Source of the DNA: Callorhinus ursinus
Lineage: Eukaryota; Chordata; Mammalia; Carnivora; Otariidae
DNA length: 64,000 nucleotides
NCBI RefSeq assembly: GCF_003265705.1
Contig: NW_020312785.1
Coordinates: 24,717,102-24,781,101 of the forward strand
Reading direction: 5' to 3'
Shown: positions 1 to 10,759 of the stretch, in pieces
Position numbering within the stretch: position 1 is the stretch's first letter
Layout of the letters: each line of letters starts with the position of its first letter
The notes under the pieces: model-generated
Databases searched by the model: none
Told to the model about the DNA's origin: nothing
The model's input: the letters and a program-made list of their open reading frames with translations, nothing else
Made by a program: the position numbers and the translations under genes

Positions 1-9
1 AGGCGCCCT
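1..9 (-). mobile_element. 5' tip of a SINEC cut by the window edge
   Basis: The first bases 'aggcgccct' match the end of an antisense carnivore SINE ('ccacccaggcgcccc'), so a SINE probably extends to the left of the window. Only a few bases are visible, so this rests on similarity to the complete copies further in. Confidence 0.5.
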
Positions 10-63
10 CAGTTAGTCTATTTTAAAACATGATCCCTAATGCCACCATTTGATTCCATTTTA

Positions 64-266
64 TTTTATTTTATTTTTAAAGATTTTACTTATTTATTTG
101 ACAGAGAGATACATAGCCAGAGAGGGAACACAGCAGAGGGAGTCGGGGAGGGAGAAATAGGCTTCCCACTCAGCAGGGAGCCCGATGCCAGGCTCGATCC
201 CAGGACCCCGGGGTCATGACCTGAGCAGAAGGCAGATGCTTAACAACTGAGCCACCCAGGCGCCCC
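64..266 (-). mobile_element. SINEC carnivore SINE, antisense, with TSD
   Basis: An antisense tRNA-derived SINE. The T-rich tail is on the left, followed by 'aaagattttacttattta', 'ggtcatgacctgagc' and the tRNA-like head 'ctgagccacccaggcgcc'. It is flanked by a perfect 13-nt TSD, tgattccatttta, at 51-63 and 267-279, so both boundaries are secure. It is non-coding, and the internal pol III promoter boxes are probably decayed. Confidence 0.95.
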
Positions 267-279
267 TGATTCCATTTTA

Positions 280-574
280 ATATCATCAACTCCCAATGCC
301 ATCATCTGATTATTTCCCACTTGGCTTACGGCACCTGCTTGGGGTGCAATTGCCCCATCCTCACCTCATCCTTCTTCTAACCCAAGCTTAACACCTTGCT
401 GGCTAAATACCTTTAATTAAAATTAAAAATAATTAACAGAAAACCTGATAAGAGCATTCTGTAACTAAAATAACATTTTGACACCCCCCTCCATTAAAGG
501 GCTATATTCAAACTCCTTAATGGTGGACAAAAGGCATACTTGAAACTTTCATATCTGCCTACTCTCTCTGATTC
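280..574. other. No feature recognised
   Basis: AT-rich spacer between the SINE and an L2 fragment. I see no gene, structure or repeat I can name. Confidence 0.5.
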
Positions 575-890
575 TCATCTTCCATGCCTTTACATGTATT
601 GCTCCTTCTACCTGGGACCTCTTTCCTATCTTCTCAGACCAAATAGCTCCTTATTCATCTTTTAAGATTCAGCTCTTGTCTTCTCTCTTCTCTTTCTCTA
701 GTCCCCCAGACTGAGTCAGGTGGCTGTTCTTTGTGCTCCTACCTGTGCATATTTACATTGGCGTTCACTGCTATCCTTGATTTCTTTGTCAATTCTAAAA
801 GCTAAGCAACCGGAGATTAGTGGTTGTGTTATTTTACTTTATTCATGAAACCATCTACAAACATTTGTTCAGATCTGCTCCAATCCATAC
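575..890 (+). mobile_element. L2 LINE fragment
   Basis: The sequence 'gcctttacatgtattgctcc', followed by 'tacctgggacctctttcc' and 'catcttttaagattcagctc', follows the 3' part of the ancient L2 LINE (the stretch recalled as 'tgctgttccctctgcctgg' then 'catccttcaagacccagctc'). It is heavily diverged and has no open frame. The ends are approximate. Confidence 0.7.
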
Positions 891-1452
891 ACTGTGCAAG
901 TTACCAGCTATGTGATGATAAAATACAGGGGCCTTGTCGGTGAGGACACAACAGTAATGCACAGTTACAGTCACTGGACACTGTGACCTGAGCTTAGGGT
1001 TAATTATAGGTTGTCACAGCAACTCAGAGGAAGACCACACGCTTCAGTCTTCCTGGAGGACTGCAGGAAGGGGTTCTGGGCTGAGACCTGCGCAGGATGA
1101 GTGCCCGATAGACCCAATGCTGTTGCACAGTATGCACACAGGATATCCTTCCTAATCACTACGTTGGCACTAATCCAGGAATGTAACAAATCTGCTGCAT
1201 CCTGGTGTGGACTCTAGAAGTACTAGAAGCAAACAAGGTAGAGTCAGAAGGAGGAAAGAAGACGTTCTAATCAGAATCACAACAAACTCATTGTCCAGCC
1301 ACTCTAAGCTGAGAAAGCATAATTAATAGAGTCAACGCAGGGGTTTAGAAAATGTATAGACTATTTAAGCATTCTAGAGATGAGTTGCATCTATAAAATA
1401 AATACCATTGCAGTATTTATTCTTATTTTTAAAAGTCTGGTTTATAAGTGAA
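891..1452. other. No feature recognised
   Basis: Non-repetitive, moderately AT-rich sequence. A 61-codon frame at 1004-1189 (minus) shows no domain or family resemblance and is taken as chance. Confidence 0.5.
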
Positions 1453-1468
1453 AATATATATAATGAAC

Positions 1469-1502
<34 letters not shown>

Positions 1503-1503
1503 T
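1453..1503. repeat. (AT)n microsatellite
   Basis: Alternating AT/TA run interrupted by 'atgaac' and 'atgt'. It is likely length-variable and can form cruciforms. Confidence 0.9.
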
Positions 1504-1890
1504 TCTTTTACAATTTATGAGCCATGTTAGTGAACACAAAGTAAGTACTTCACTTAAACTTTTTGGTTCATAGGAACGGCAGTTTATCCTTTTCTTGTCT
1601 CTGGAGTATGATGAAACAAGTATGCTAGAAAAGAATAATCTAATAATACAGTAATTATGAGTGAATGTTACTTTAATCAGTCACACATTGGAGTAAATTA
1701 ACAATTCCTTATGTCTATCTATACGTAGATTTATGTTAGCTGTGTAGTACTACTTAAAATTAATTCCATATGATAGACTCACGTTTTCTCAACTATTTCT
1801 TCATTCTATTTATAACACATCAATTTAAAGAATCCGTAATTATTAAGAATGGATGTTTATTAGCTTAATATAGGTTTGCAGTCTGCATTC
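1504..1890. other. No feature recognised
   Basis: AT-rich unique-looking sequence without a recognisable repeat or gene. Confidence 0.5.
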
Positions 1891-1899
1891 CTCTCTTTT

Positions 1900-1963
<64 letters not shown>

Positions 1964-2060
1964 TCCTTCTTTCTTTTCTTCTTCTTCTTCTTCTTCTCCT
2001 TCCTTCCTTCCTTCCTTCCTTCCTTCCTTCCTTCCTTCCTTCCTTCCTTCCTTTCTTCCT
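1891..2060. repeat. Compound pyrimidine microsatellite (CTTT)n-(CTT)n-(CCTT)n
   Basis: About 170 bp of nearly pure pyrimidine on the plus strand in three blocks: CTTT units, a short CTT block near 1978-1996, then CCTT units. The tetramer switch suggests a point mutation that spread by slippage. The tract creates spurious open frames on both strands (low-complexity Ser/Phe/Leu on one, Lys/Arg/Glu on the other). Confidence 0.97.
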
Positions 2061-2157
2061 AGAATGAAGAGATCAATAGATAGAACCCTGTACTGAATGA
2101 AGCAAAAAATGTGCCCATTCTTGTTTAAATGTGTCATGGTTAACATGGCTTCCTCCT

Positions 2158-2352
2158 GGGTGCCTGGGTGGCTCAGTTGGTTAAGCGACTGCCTTCGGCT
2201 CAGGTCATGATCCTGGAGTCCCGGGATCGAGTCCCACATCGGGCTCCCTGCTCGGCAGGGAGTCTGCTTCTCCCTCTGACCCTCTTCCCTCTTGTGCTCT
2301 CTATCTCTCATTCTCTCTCTCTCAAATAAAAAAAAAACAAAAAACAAAACAA
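2158..2352 (+). mobile_element. SINEC SINE, sense, with 16-nt TSD
   Basis: Full-length sense copy: head 'gggtgcctgggtggctcag', pol III B-box-like 'gggatcgagtccc', pyrimidine-rich body and an A-rich tail of aaaac units. A perfect 16-nt TSD, aacatggcttcctcct, lies at 2142-2157 and 2353-2368. The exact TSD and low divergence indicate a fairly recent insertion. Confidence 0.97.
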
Positions 2353-2368
2353 AACATGGCTTCCTCCT

Positions 2369-3689
2369 TTTCTGAGCAAATCACAATTTGGGAATAGATG
2401 AAACTAACCCTTGAGAAATCTTTAAACAAATATAATTGTATCTATAAAAATTCATACCATGAGAATAAGGTTTTGTCTACTTGACCATTGCTGATTTACC
2501 AGTAATGCCATTTCTCAAAGCAGTCTTAATAATAATTACACTGGTGAATTATACTGAATAGTCTAGATTTATTGAATTAGTTCAGGTCATATTACTTCAG
2601 GCCATAGAATAGACTTAGTGAAACATTTCACAGATATGATTTATGAAAGATAATCTTTATCAAAAATCTTTTTCTATGTAATCAGTAAAACTTTCTGAAG
2701 TACATACTGAAGGGGGATAAAAATCTAAAATTTGTTATAAAATATAACTTATTTAAAATTATTTTTAGAATTATTTTAAATATTAATTACATTTAACAAC
2801 AAGTACAATTAATATCTCTGATCAAATAAAAAAGTAGATGTAAAGAGTTTTGAAAAATGTACATGCTATTGTTACTTTCTAATCCTTCTATCATCAGATA
2901 TGTAACCACTCCTTCCAAAAATCTTAAAAACAACAACAAATTTTTATAACAAGAAACTTCTTGACAGAGATTTAGTACATGGTAAAGTACATTTAAATTA
3001 GACATGTAGATATATAATTAAATATTAAATATATATATTAGCAGATAAATTGCAATTAAAAAAAGAGAGATGGAACCAGAAGCTGTAACATAAAAAAGAT
3101 GAGATTTACCAACCAGTCATAATGCGTGACTTTGTTTGAATCTTGAATAAAATAAATAATCTTTAAAACATTATAAAATTTCTGAGACACTTAAAATTTT
3201 GAATACTAACTGATATTTGATGTAATTAAAGATAATTGTTAAATTCTTTAGATGTGATAACGGTATTGTTAGTATATAATAAAAACAGAGCCCTTATATT
3301 TTAGAGATACGCAATGAAATGCTTGAAGAATGATAGTTTGGGATTTGTTCAAAAATAATATAAGGAGGAGGGGATGAAATAGGGAAATGGATGAAATTAT
3401 ATTGGCTAGGGGTTAATAACTTTTAGCGTGAGTTGATAGGTTTATAGAAGTTCACTGTTCTAGTCTAGATTTTCCATAACAAAGCAAAAAGGAAAGGTGT
3501 GTGTTGCCATAACACAGATTATTGATTTTCTGTGAAATAGCAAACCAGCAGCATAAATTTGTTGGTATTCTCACATCTTTCATTAACTGAAAGAATAAAT
3601 AAACAATGCTTATCTCATCTGTTCTCTCACCAAAATAAAAAAGAAAAGCAAATGGAGACTCAAGACAATAGCTCTCATTATTTTTGTGT
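2369..3689. other. AT-rich stretch, no feature recognised
   Basis: About 1.3 kb of AT-rich DNA with short poly-A and poly-T runs. No gene or nameable repeat is visible. The open frames here are short and lack family resemblance. Confidence 0.5.
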
Positions 3690-3900
3690 CTTTGATGTGC
3701 CAGGAACTATATTGAATTTGGAAACCAATTTGTCTGATTTGATTCTCACAATTATCCTACAGTAGGTATTAGTAACTTCATTTTACACACAGGAAAACTG
3801 AGGCTCAGGTATTGGAAAAGCCAACATTAACTTCCAAGTATGTTCAGCGCCAATGTGATCCAAACACTAAGTGCTTTCATCCAAAGCACTAAGATGGTAT
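3690..3900 (-). mobile_element. MIR SINE, antisense
   Basis: 'tgccaggaactatattg', 'gattctcacaattatccta' and 'cattttacacacaggaaaac' followed by 'tgaggctcagg' follow the reverse complement of the ancient MIR SINE. Old and diverged; ends approximate. Confidence 0.85.
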
Positions 3901-4141
3901 CTTAACATTCAAGGATCATATAATTAAAGTACATAAATGCTAACTAAATCAATATCTGCAAAATCAATTGAATAAATGAAAGATATTAATTTGGATTTTG
4001 TATAAGAAATAGAAACTCCAGCAATTGCAAGTATACAGTGAAGTAATATGGTGTTTTGAAGATTATTAGAAGGGCTGTGGACATAAGAGTCAAAAGACAA
4101 CCACTGCACTACTGATTTCAAGGGTACATAAGCATAGTTGG

Positions 4142-4577
4142 TGTTGTGGACTGAAAAAAGTGCTCCTTAAAACATGTCCACATCGTAAGCCCTGGAACCT
4201 GCTAATAAGTTATTTTAAAAAGCAAAAGGGATTTTGTACATTTGATTACATTGAGGAGGATTATCTTGGATTATCTGAGTTGGTCCAATATGATCACAAG
4301 GGTCCTTATAAGAAGAAGGAAGGAAGGAAGATCAGAGTCAAAGAACGTGATAGGATGGCATCAGGAAATGTGGCCACACACTGGAACTAAGAGCCAAGGA
4401 GTGTTGGCTAGAAGAGACAAGGAAACAGATCCTCTCCCTAGAGCTCCCAGAAAGTTTGCAGCCCTGTTCACCCGTTTGGGACTCCTTGTCTACAAAGCTG
4501 TGAGATAACAAATTCCATGTTATTTAAAGACACCAGTTGTATGGTACTTGTCACCGAAGCAATAGGAAATTAGTACA
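4142..4577 (+). mobile_element. MaLR-like (MLT-type) LTR, sense
   Basis: Starts 'tgttgtggactga' and ends 'aggaaattagtaca', giving the TG...CA ends expected of an LTR. In between are 'gggtccttataagaagaagg', an 'agagccaaggagtg' block and a Pro/Ser-rich antisense frame typical of these LTRs. It appears to be a solo LTR, as no internal region adjoins it. The family is assigned from recalled consensus, not a search. Confidence 0.75.
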
Positions 4578-6540
4578 GCTGGAATCCAGATGCTGCTGCC
4601 TGCTCCCATTGCCACTGTCACTTGTAGCCAAGAGTTAGTGACTACAGTCTGGAATCCTGAACCTGCCTCAAGCAAGAACATCTCTGTGGTGTTGGATGGC
4701 AGTAGCAATCATAGCAAGCAGATGAACTCTCCCTGACTCCTTCCAAATAATTAACATATGGTACCCTAACTACAAAGGTCAGTAGGAATGTAATTGTGAA
4801 CTTTATTATTACTTTGGTACATCAAGATAGAAAAAAGGAAGTGAGAATGGATATCGAGGGCCAATCAATTCTATTCAGCACACACAATTATCCATTTACC
4901 CAAGTATTCCTTCAACTTAACATAGTTAACTTTCTTTTATAAAACAGATGTCCCTTTGTATTTCTGAAATTTAAAAAATGCTCACTAAATATATTCATAT
5001 TTAAGCAATTTTTTTGCAATATTTTCTTGACTACATTTAAAATCTACACATTTTGCTTCCACTTGAAAAAAAATTCCTTTTTTTTGAGTAGAAGTCTACA
5101 TAATTTGAATTATTGTCTTATTATTTTATGCAATAGACAAATTGAATCTGGCTTTCTAATTGTGATTTGTATAGCTTTTTACTATATGTACTCAAATTTA
5201 ATGACCTACTCTATTTTATAACCTACTGTATAATAGTTCAGCCTTTAATTAATGTGTTTTCATAGCAAGATTCAACAAAGGATTTAATGTGGACTTTAAA
5301 ATTGAGACAGATATTAACATTTTAGTGGTATCTTAATGTCTGCATGTAAATAGTCACAATGAAACAGTAGTAAATTCATGATAATATAAATTACAAGAGT
5401 TTTTATTGGAAATTATAAAAATTACAATGTTTTCATCTTTTTTCAGTTGTGACACATTTTACAATGAGTACATTTTTGTCTCAGAATTAAAGAATACAAA
5501 TAATTTATGAGTTTTGTTCCAAAATATTTACACTATAACAAAAAAAGAAACTGGAAATAAGCATCAGACAGACATTTTTAAACATTATAAAACATAATTC
5601 TCTAGTGCATCAACTGTTCTGACAGATTTTTACCTATGAGAATTGTATTATCAACATTATTTTAAATGAATTTCTGCTTAATACTACAAACATTTTTATA
5701 CAAATACTTGAATATTTCTTTCTTTTCATTTTTTAACAAAGATTTGGATGTTTCTGGGGTTCTTTTTGTTACCTGGGAAATAAGAGAAAATTATAAATCC
5801 ACTCTATTTCCATATCTGAATTTATTTTAGCTACAATCATTCCATCAACCAGTAAGAATCATTCACATAATTCTCAGTAGCTCAGCTGACAGGTGAATCA
5901 CATAAAGGACTCAAACAAGTAAAAATTGTCTGGTAAGCCTGAAGCTATTTCTTATATAGATTACTAAAATTATTCTTGAAGATAAATTTTTGTTCTCCTT
6001 GTCATAATTGTGGTAGGTGTATTTTTCTACTTAAATCACTCATTTCTTTTTAATAGGTTTGATTTAAATATAAGATAGTTGAAGTCTGTTAATTAATCAG
6101 TAATTAAAATATGAAATAATATTTAATTTTTCTTGTAGTACTAAAGATTCCACAAGAAAAATATATCCTATAAAACTTACATTGCATAAGACATACAAAC
6201 TTAATGAAATAAAGATTTATTTGTATTTTCTAAGTTATCAGGCTAGCCCAGTGTGGTTCCTAACCACTGGAGACAGTGGGCTCAAAATAAACACTTGCAG
6301 GCTCATTCCTGCACACAGTATGGTGATTTGGGAGCACGACACCAAGAGTTTGGGATCACTGTCACAACCTCCTGAATGGTTTCCTCTGCTGTCGTCCATT
6401 TCATGCTCTATCATGCTGTTTGTATGATGGCCTACAATCTAAAGCTGATAATGTCAGTCTCTGACTTCAAGTATCATTAATTTGGGGCTGATGTTCTAAA
6501 TTTGAGGAGCATACAAAGACAAACTAGCTTGCTGATGTCG
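4578..6540. other. AT-rich stretch, no feature recognised
   Basis: Nearly 2 kb of AT-rich DNA. I see no exon-like segment and no repeat I can name with confidence. Several frames of 60-90 codons have biased AT-driven composition. Confidence 0.5.
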
Positions 6541-6544
6541 TATT

Positions 6545-6745
6545 CTATCCCTTGCAAGTGTTCCTTCATGCCTCTGATGTTTTTACCCATTATGCTCTCT
6601 GTGCCTGGAAAAAGTATCTCCATCCTGCTTGGCTCCTGTGCATCCTTCAACACTTGACTCACGTGTCATCCTCTCTGGGAACCTTTCCAGCCCTCGTCAA
6701 GACAGAGATGGTTGCCCTTGTTCTGTGTGCACAAAACACCCACTA
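6545..6745 (+). mobile_element. L2 LINE fragment
   Basis: 'tatgctctctgtgcctggaa', 'catccttcaacacttgactc' and 'cctctctgggaacctttcca' follow the L2 3' region in order. Diverged; non-coding. Confidence 0.8.
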
Positions 6746-7529
6746 AAGTTTGAGGTGTGAAAATAGTGTGCCAGAAGAAATCTTACTTTGAGGAAATATT
6801 CATAAGGTTGAAGGCAGTCTTCACATTTCTGGGCATCTCAGTTCCTCAGAATGGCCCTAAAGGAACAATTTTTCCACTGTGGGTAAAATGCTTCTTCCCC
6901 AATTTCAGTGGCTGTGCTTTGATCAACATTTGTTATAGCAAACATGAGCCAATCTCTGCTGTCATTCTTGTTTTGGCTGGTAGAAGAGGTGGGACTGAAT
7001 CTGGAATTAGCCAAGTCAGTTAAGTCCTTTCTCCATGAATGAGGAATGTGGATAAAAAAATTATGATTAGTGGGTTTTTTTTTCTTTTATTTGTTTATTT
7101 ATTTATTTTGTTCTGGCCTGTATGTCTAATCTCTAAACTCCGGAGATTTTGGCTACTATACTTTTTTTTTTTTTAATTTGGGGAGGGGCCAAGTGTATAT
7201 TTACAGAGTTTGCTATATTAAACTTCTTACTTACCTTATTGAGTTCTCTTTATTTTTACTACGGATATGAATTACCATCTGGTATGATTTCCCTATTCCA
7301 ATATAGTTTTGATTCCAGGAAACCGTGTTGTACTATTATTATCAAATATATTACTTTTCTACATGTGTTAGGCCTAATGCTATAATTACATACACATTGT
7401 TTTACACAATAGATTGTAAAATAAGTTCAGAAAAGAAAGAAGTGTACATTTGTACTGTCTTTTATAATTAAACAATTATCTTTGCTGGTGCTATTTGTTA
7501 TTTTTGTGTGTGGATTTTCCAAGAGTGAT
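6746..7529. other. Mostly unclassified; carries one copy of a 21-nt duplicate
   Basis: AT-rich with T-runs near 7074 and 7162. The segment 6979-6999 is identical to 8689-8709, inside the LTR downstream (see findings). No gene is recognised. Confidence 0.5.
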
Positions 7530-7606
7530 TTGCTTTTAACCTGAGGAACTTCCTTTAGTATTTCTTTCAAGTAGATCTTCTAGCAACAAATTCTCTCAGC
7601 TTTTTT

Positions 7607-7698
7607 TTTTTTTTAAGTAATTTCTACGCCCAGTGTGGGGCTTAAATTTACAACCCCAAGTTCAAGAGTTATTTGCTCTACTGACTAAGCCAGCCCCA
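7607..7698 (-). mobile_element. Old truncated SINEC, antisense
   Basis: T-tail, then 'cgcccagtgtggggctta', 'acaaccccaagttcaag' and 'ctgactaagccagcccc', an older carnivore SINE subfamily. Imperfect repeats 'tctcagctttttt' and 'tttcagctttttt' flank it, consistent with a decayed TSD within the host L1. Confidence 0.8.
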
Positions 7699-8354
7699 TT
7701 TCAGCTTTTTTGTCTGGGAATTTTATTGTTTTGACTTCATTTTTGTAGGATAATTTTGACGAATACAGGATTCTTGGTGGACAGTGTTTTTTCCCAGAAA
7801 TTTAACTATATCATCCCACTGCCTTCTTTCCTGTATTGTTTTTTTTATAAGAACTCAGTTATTTCTAATTGGGACCCTTTCACATGATGTGTCATTTTTG
7901 TCTTGCTGCTTTCAAAAGTTTTTTTGTCTTCGGATTTCAACATTTTTAATTTTATGTGTCTGAGTGTGAATATCTTGTGTTTACCATATTAGAGATGGTT
8001 GTATTTCTTGGTTGTGTAGATTAACATTTTTCATCAAATTTGAGAAGTTTCCAGCCATTAATTCATTAATTTTTTTACTCCTTTCACTCCTTGCCTGATA
8101 TTCACATGGTATGTATTATATGCTTAATGGTGTCTTTCATTACGCTCAGAACCTCTTCATTTTTCTTCATAATTTTTTTTTCTTCTGTACTTTGGACTGA
8201 CTAATCTCTAGCAATCTACAAATTTGGTATTTTTTTCTCCTATCAATTCAAATCTATTGTTGAGCCTCTCCAGTAAAATTTTTATTTCAATTTCAACTCT
8301 AGAATTATCATTTAGTTCTTTTTTATAATTTCTATATTTTCACTGATATAGATT

Positions 8355-8912
8355 GGAAGTTCCAACCATCCCCCTCCTTGGGTTTGATTAATTTGCTAGA
8401 GCTGCTCACAGTACCCATTTCACTTACTAGAATACTGGCTTATTATAAAGGGAAATAGAAACAGTCTGATGGAAAAAATGCACAGGGCAAGGTACAGGGA
8501 AGGGGAGTGGAGGTTCATTGCCTTATTTAGGTGTGCCAGTCTCCCCCAATCTCCAAGTGTTCATCAACCCCTGTCCTTTTGGGCTTTTATGAAGGCTTCA
8601 TTACATAGGCATTATTGATGAAATCATTGGCCATTGGTGACTGAACTCAATTTCCAAACCCTCTCACCTTGGAAGCTGGTGGAAGTGGGGTAGAAGAGGT
8701 GGGACTGAAAGTTCCAACCCTGTAATCATATGGTTGACTCCACTGGTAATCAGCTTTCAGTCTTAGGTATAGTCCAAAAGTCACCTCCTTAACATAACAA
8801 ACAACACCTTTGTCACTCTCATTACTTGGGAATTTCCAAAGGTTTTGGGAGCTCTGTACGGGGAAAGGGGATGAAGACCAAATATATATTTCTTATTATA
8901 AATCACAATATT
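8355..8912 (-). mobile_element. LTR of an endogenous retrovirus, antisense (probably ERVL-type)
   Basis: The block runs from 'gggtttgattaatttgctag' to 'tattataaatcacaata'. It includes 'ggcttcattacataggca' and 'tcattggccattggtgactg', a common placental solo LTR read in reverse. It sits inside an L1 that continues on both sides, so the LTR is younger than the L1. The exact family is not assigned. Confidence 0.65.
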
Positions 8913-9225
8913 GAATTGATTGGAAGCTTGAGCTACAAGGAGAGAGACCCATCTTGGTGCACTTACTCAATATAGAACTTCCAGCAAGCTGAGCTGCCAA
9001 GTGGGAGGAAATGGGTTGTACCTTAAATGTCACAGACTCTTGGTGTTTTTACTGAAATTTAGTAGATTCTCTTGAACAAGTGTTTCTTGATTTGCTATAT
9101 GCCCTATGACAATTTCCAGAGACTCTAAGTAGTGGTTATTTGTATAATTTTCCCCAATTATGATTGTTTCACAGGGGAATGGGTACATGGGGCTGCTCAT
9201 GTACACATCTGGCCACTGTTTTAAA

Positions 9226-9722
9226 CTATGAGAGAAGTAGCTGAGATCTATCTAGATATACAAAAGGAGGCAGACACATAGAAAGAAGAAATAAGAAACA
9301 GAGACAAACATTTCCCTGGCATCCCTATGACTTTCCAATCTGGTTTTTGTCTATAATCTTGCTACTGTGTTCTGAGACACCACTAAGCCTTAAAACACAT
9401 CAACTTTTTTTGCTATTTGCAGGCAACCAAAGCCAGTCCAACCACGTAAATAATTTATGAGTTAAACCACAGAAATTTTGAAAGCCAAGTAGTAAGAGGT
9501 GTGATTCAAGGATGTCACTGCCCACAGATTTATTTATGAATTTCTTTTTATAACAATCTAAACTTTCTAGAGTTCCAACAGAATTCTTTTCAGAATGGTT
9601 ATTCACGAGGTGTATGACTTTGGAAATATTCTTGCCTCAATTTTCCCATCTGCCGGAAAGATATAATAATAGTATCTATGTATCTACTAAGAGAGCTGAA
9701 ATGAGTGAAATGAGTTAAAGCC
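9226..9722. other. No feature recognised
   Basis: Unique-looking sequence between the nested L1/LTR block and a short L1 3' tip. The 68-codon minus-strand frame at 9400-9606 has no recognisable family. Confidence 0.5.
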
Positions 9723-9734
9723 TATAAAGTGTTT

Positions 9735-9868
9735 CTTGTTTTTTTTTTAAGGAGGGTACGTGTTGTGATGAGCACTGGGTGTTATATGCAACTAATGAAT
9801 TGTTGAACACTACATCAAAAACTAATGATGTACTATATGTTGGCTAACTAAACATAATAATAAAAAAA
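9735..9868 (+). mobile_element. 5'-truncated carnivore L1 3' tip with TSD
   Basis: 'gatgagcactgggtgttata', 'aaaactaatgatgtactata' and 'gttggctaac' are the hallmark 3' end of carnivore L1s, followed by an A-rich tail. A near-perfect TSD (tataaagtgttt at 9723-9734, tatagagtgttt at 9869-9880) shows a severely 5'-truncated retrotransposition of about 130 bp. Confidence 0.9.
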
Positions 9869-9880
9869 TATAGAGTGTTT

Positions 9881-10525
9881 TTAACAATGTCCAGCATGGT
9901 AAGCAATCAATTGGAGTCTAAAAGTTCTTACACAAAACTCTGGGGACAGTTTTCTTAGGACTTGGGACAGTTATGATATAAACCATAGTGCAACTATATT
10001 AATACACTGATAATACTTATTCTTTTTAAGTTTTATTTACAGTGATTAAATCATTTAATAAATTTAATACTACTTAACTAGATTCAAGGCATGGGTCTAA
10101 TCCCCCATACTGTTACTTAACCCTGAGACCCATGTAAAATTCACATGTCTGTTGCATATATCTAAAATATTGCTAGTATTTCACTTCTAATTACAATAAA
10201 GTTAAATAATTTGTTTCAGTGAATTGAACCATATTTAATCACATCTGTTCAACATTTACCAAGGCATAACTATTCAAGAGATATAGCTACATGCTCAAAA
10301 CATAATCTATTCTGGTAAGGTGGTACCGTAGTTAAGTTGATAAGAAAAAATATCATCATTCTAGAAGATGTCAATGCACAGTTATATTCTGGGCAAATTA
10401 TTGTTATTCTAAACATAGACAATTTCAAAATCTGACAAGTTATGCTGTTACATCAATAAAGAACATGATGGACTTTGTTACTTTTTTATATAAGTAAGAA
10501 TGTGCCATGTGAATGAAACATTTAA
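9881..10525. other. No feature recognised
   Basis: AT-rich sequence without nameable repeats or coding signals. Confidence 0.5.
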
Positions 10526-10541
10526 AAAATTAAAGAAATCT

Positions 10542-10749
10542 GGGGCACCTGGGTGGCACAGTCAGTTAAGCATCTGATTCTCGATTTTGGTTCAGGTCAT
10601 GATCTCAGGGTCATGAGATCAAACCCCGTGTCCAGCTCCACACTCAGCAGGGAGTCTGCTTGGGATTCTCTCTCTTCTCCTCCCTCTGCCGTACACCCCC
10701 ACCTCTCTGTCTCTAAAATAAATAAATAAATCTTTTTTCAGGGGTTAAG
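10542..10749 (+). mobile_element. SINEC SINE, sense
   Basis: Head 'ggggcacctgggtggcacag', body 'ttcaggtcatgatctcaggg' and tail 'aaataaataaataaatc'. The short TSD aaaattaaag at 10526-10535 and 10750-10759 supports the boundaries. It is more diverged than the 33-kb copy. Confidence 0.95.
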
Positions 10750-10759
10750 AAAATTAAAG

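Larger units (their letters stand above)
7530..9225 (-). mobile_element. Ancient L1 fragment, antisense, interrupted twice
   Basis: 'ggaacttcctttagtatttc' and 'aaattctctcagc', then after the SINE 'gattcttggtggacag' and 'catcaaatttgagaagtttc', follow an antisense old L1 (5' region/ORF1-side sequence as recalled). The match resumes after the nested LTR with 'tagtagattctcttgaacaa' and 'ccctatgacaatttccagag'. A SINE (7607-7698) and an LTR (about 8355-8912) were inserted later. No open frame survives. Confidence 0.65.

Noticed and set aside
1865..2347. 160-codon minus-strand ORF and the 63-codon plus ORF over the same area
   Set aside because: Most of the protein is the GRKE/KKER-type translation of the CTTT/CCTT microsatellite and the rest is antisense SINE.
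2158..2352. tRNA-Lys gene
   Set aside because: The tRNA-like head of each SINEC resembles tRNA-Lys, but none of the copies folds into a complete tRNA with an intact 3' acceptor half; they are SINE promoters.
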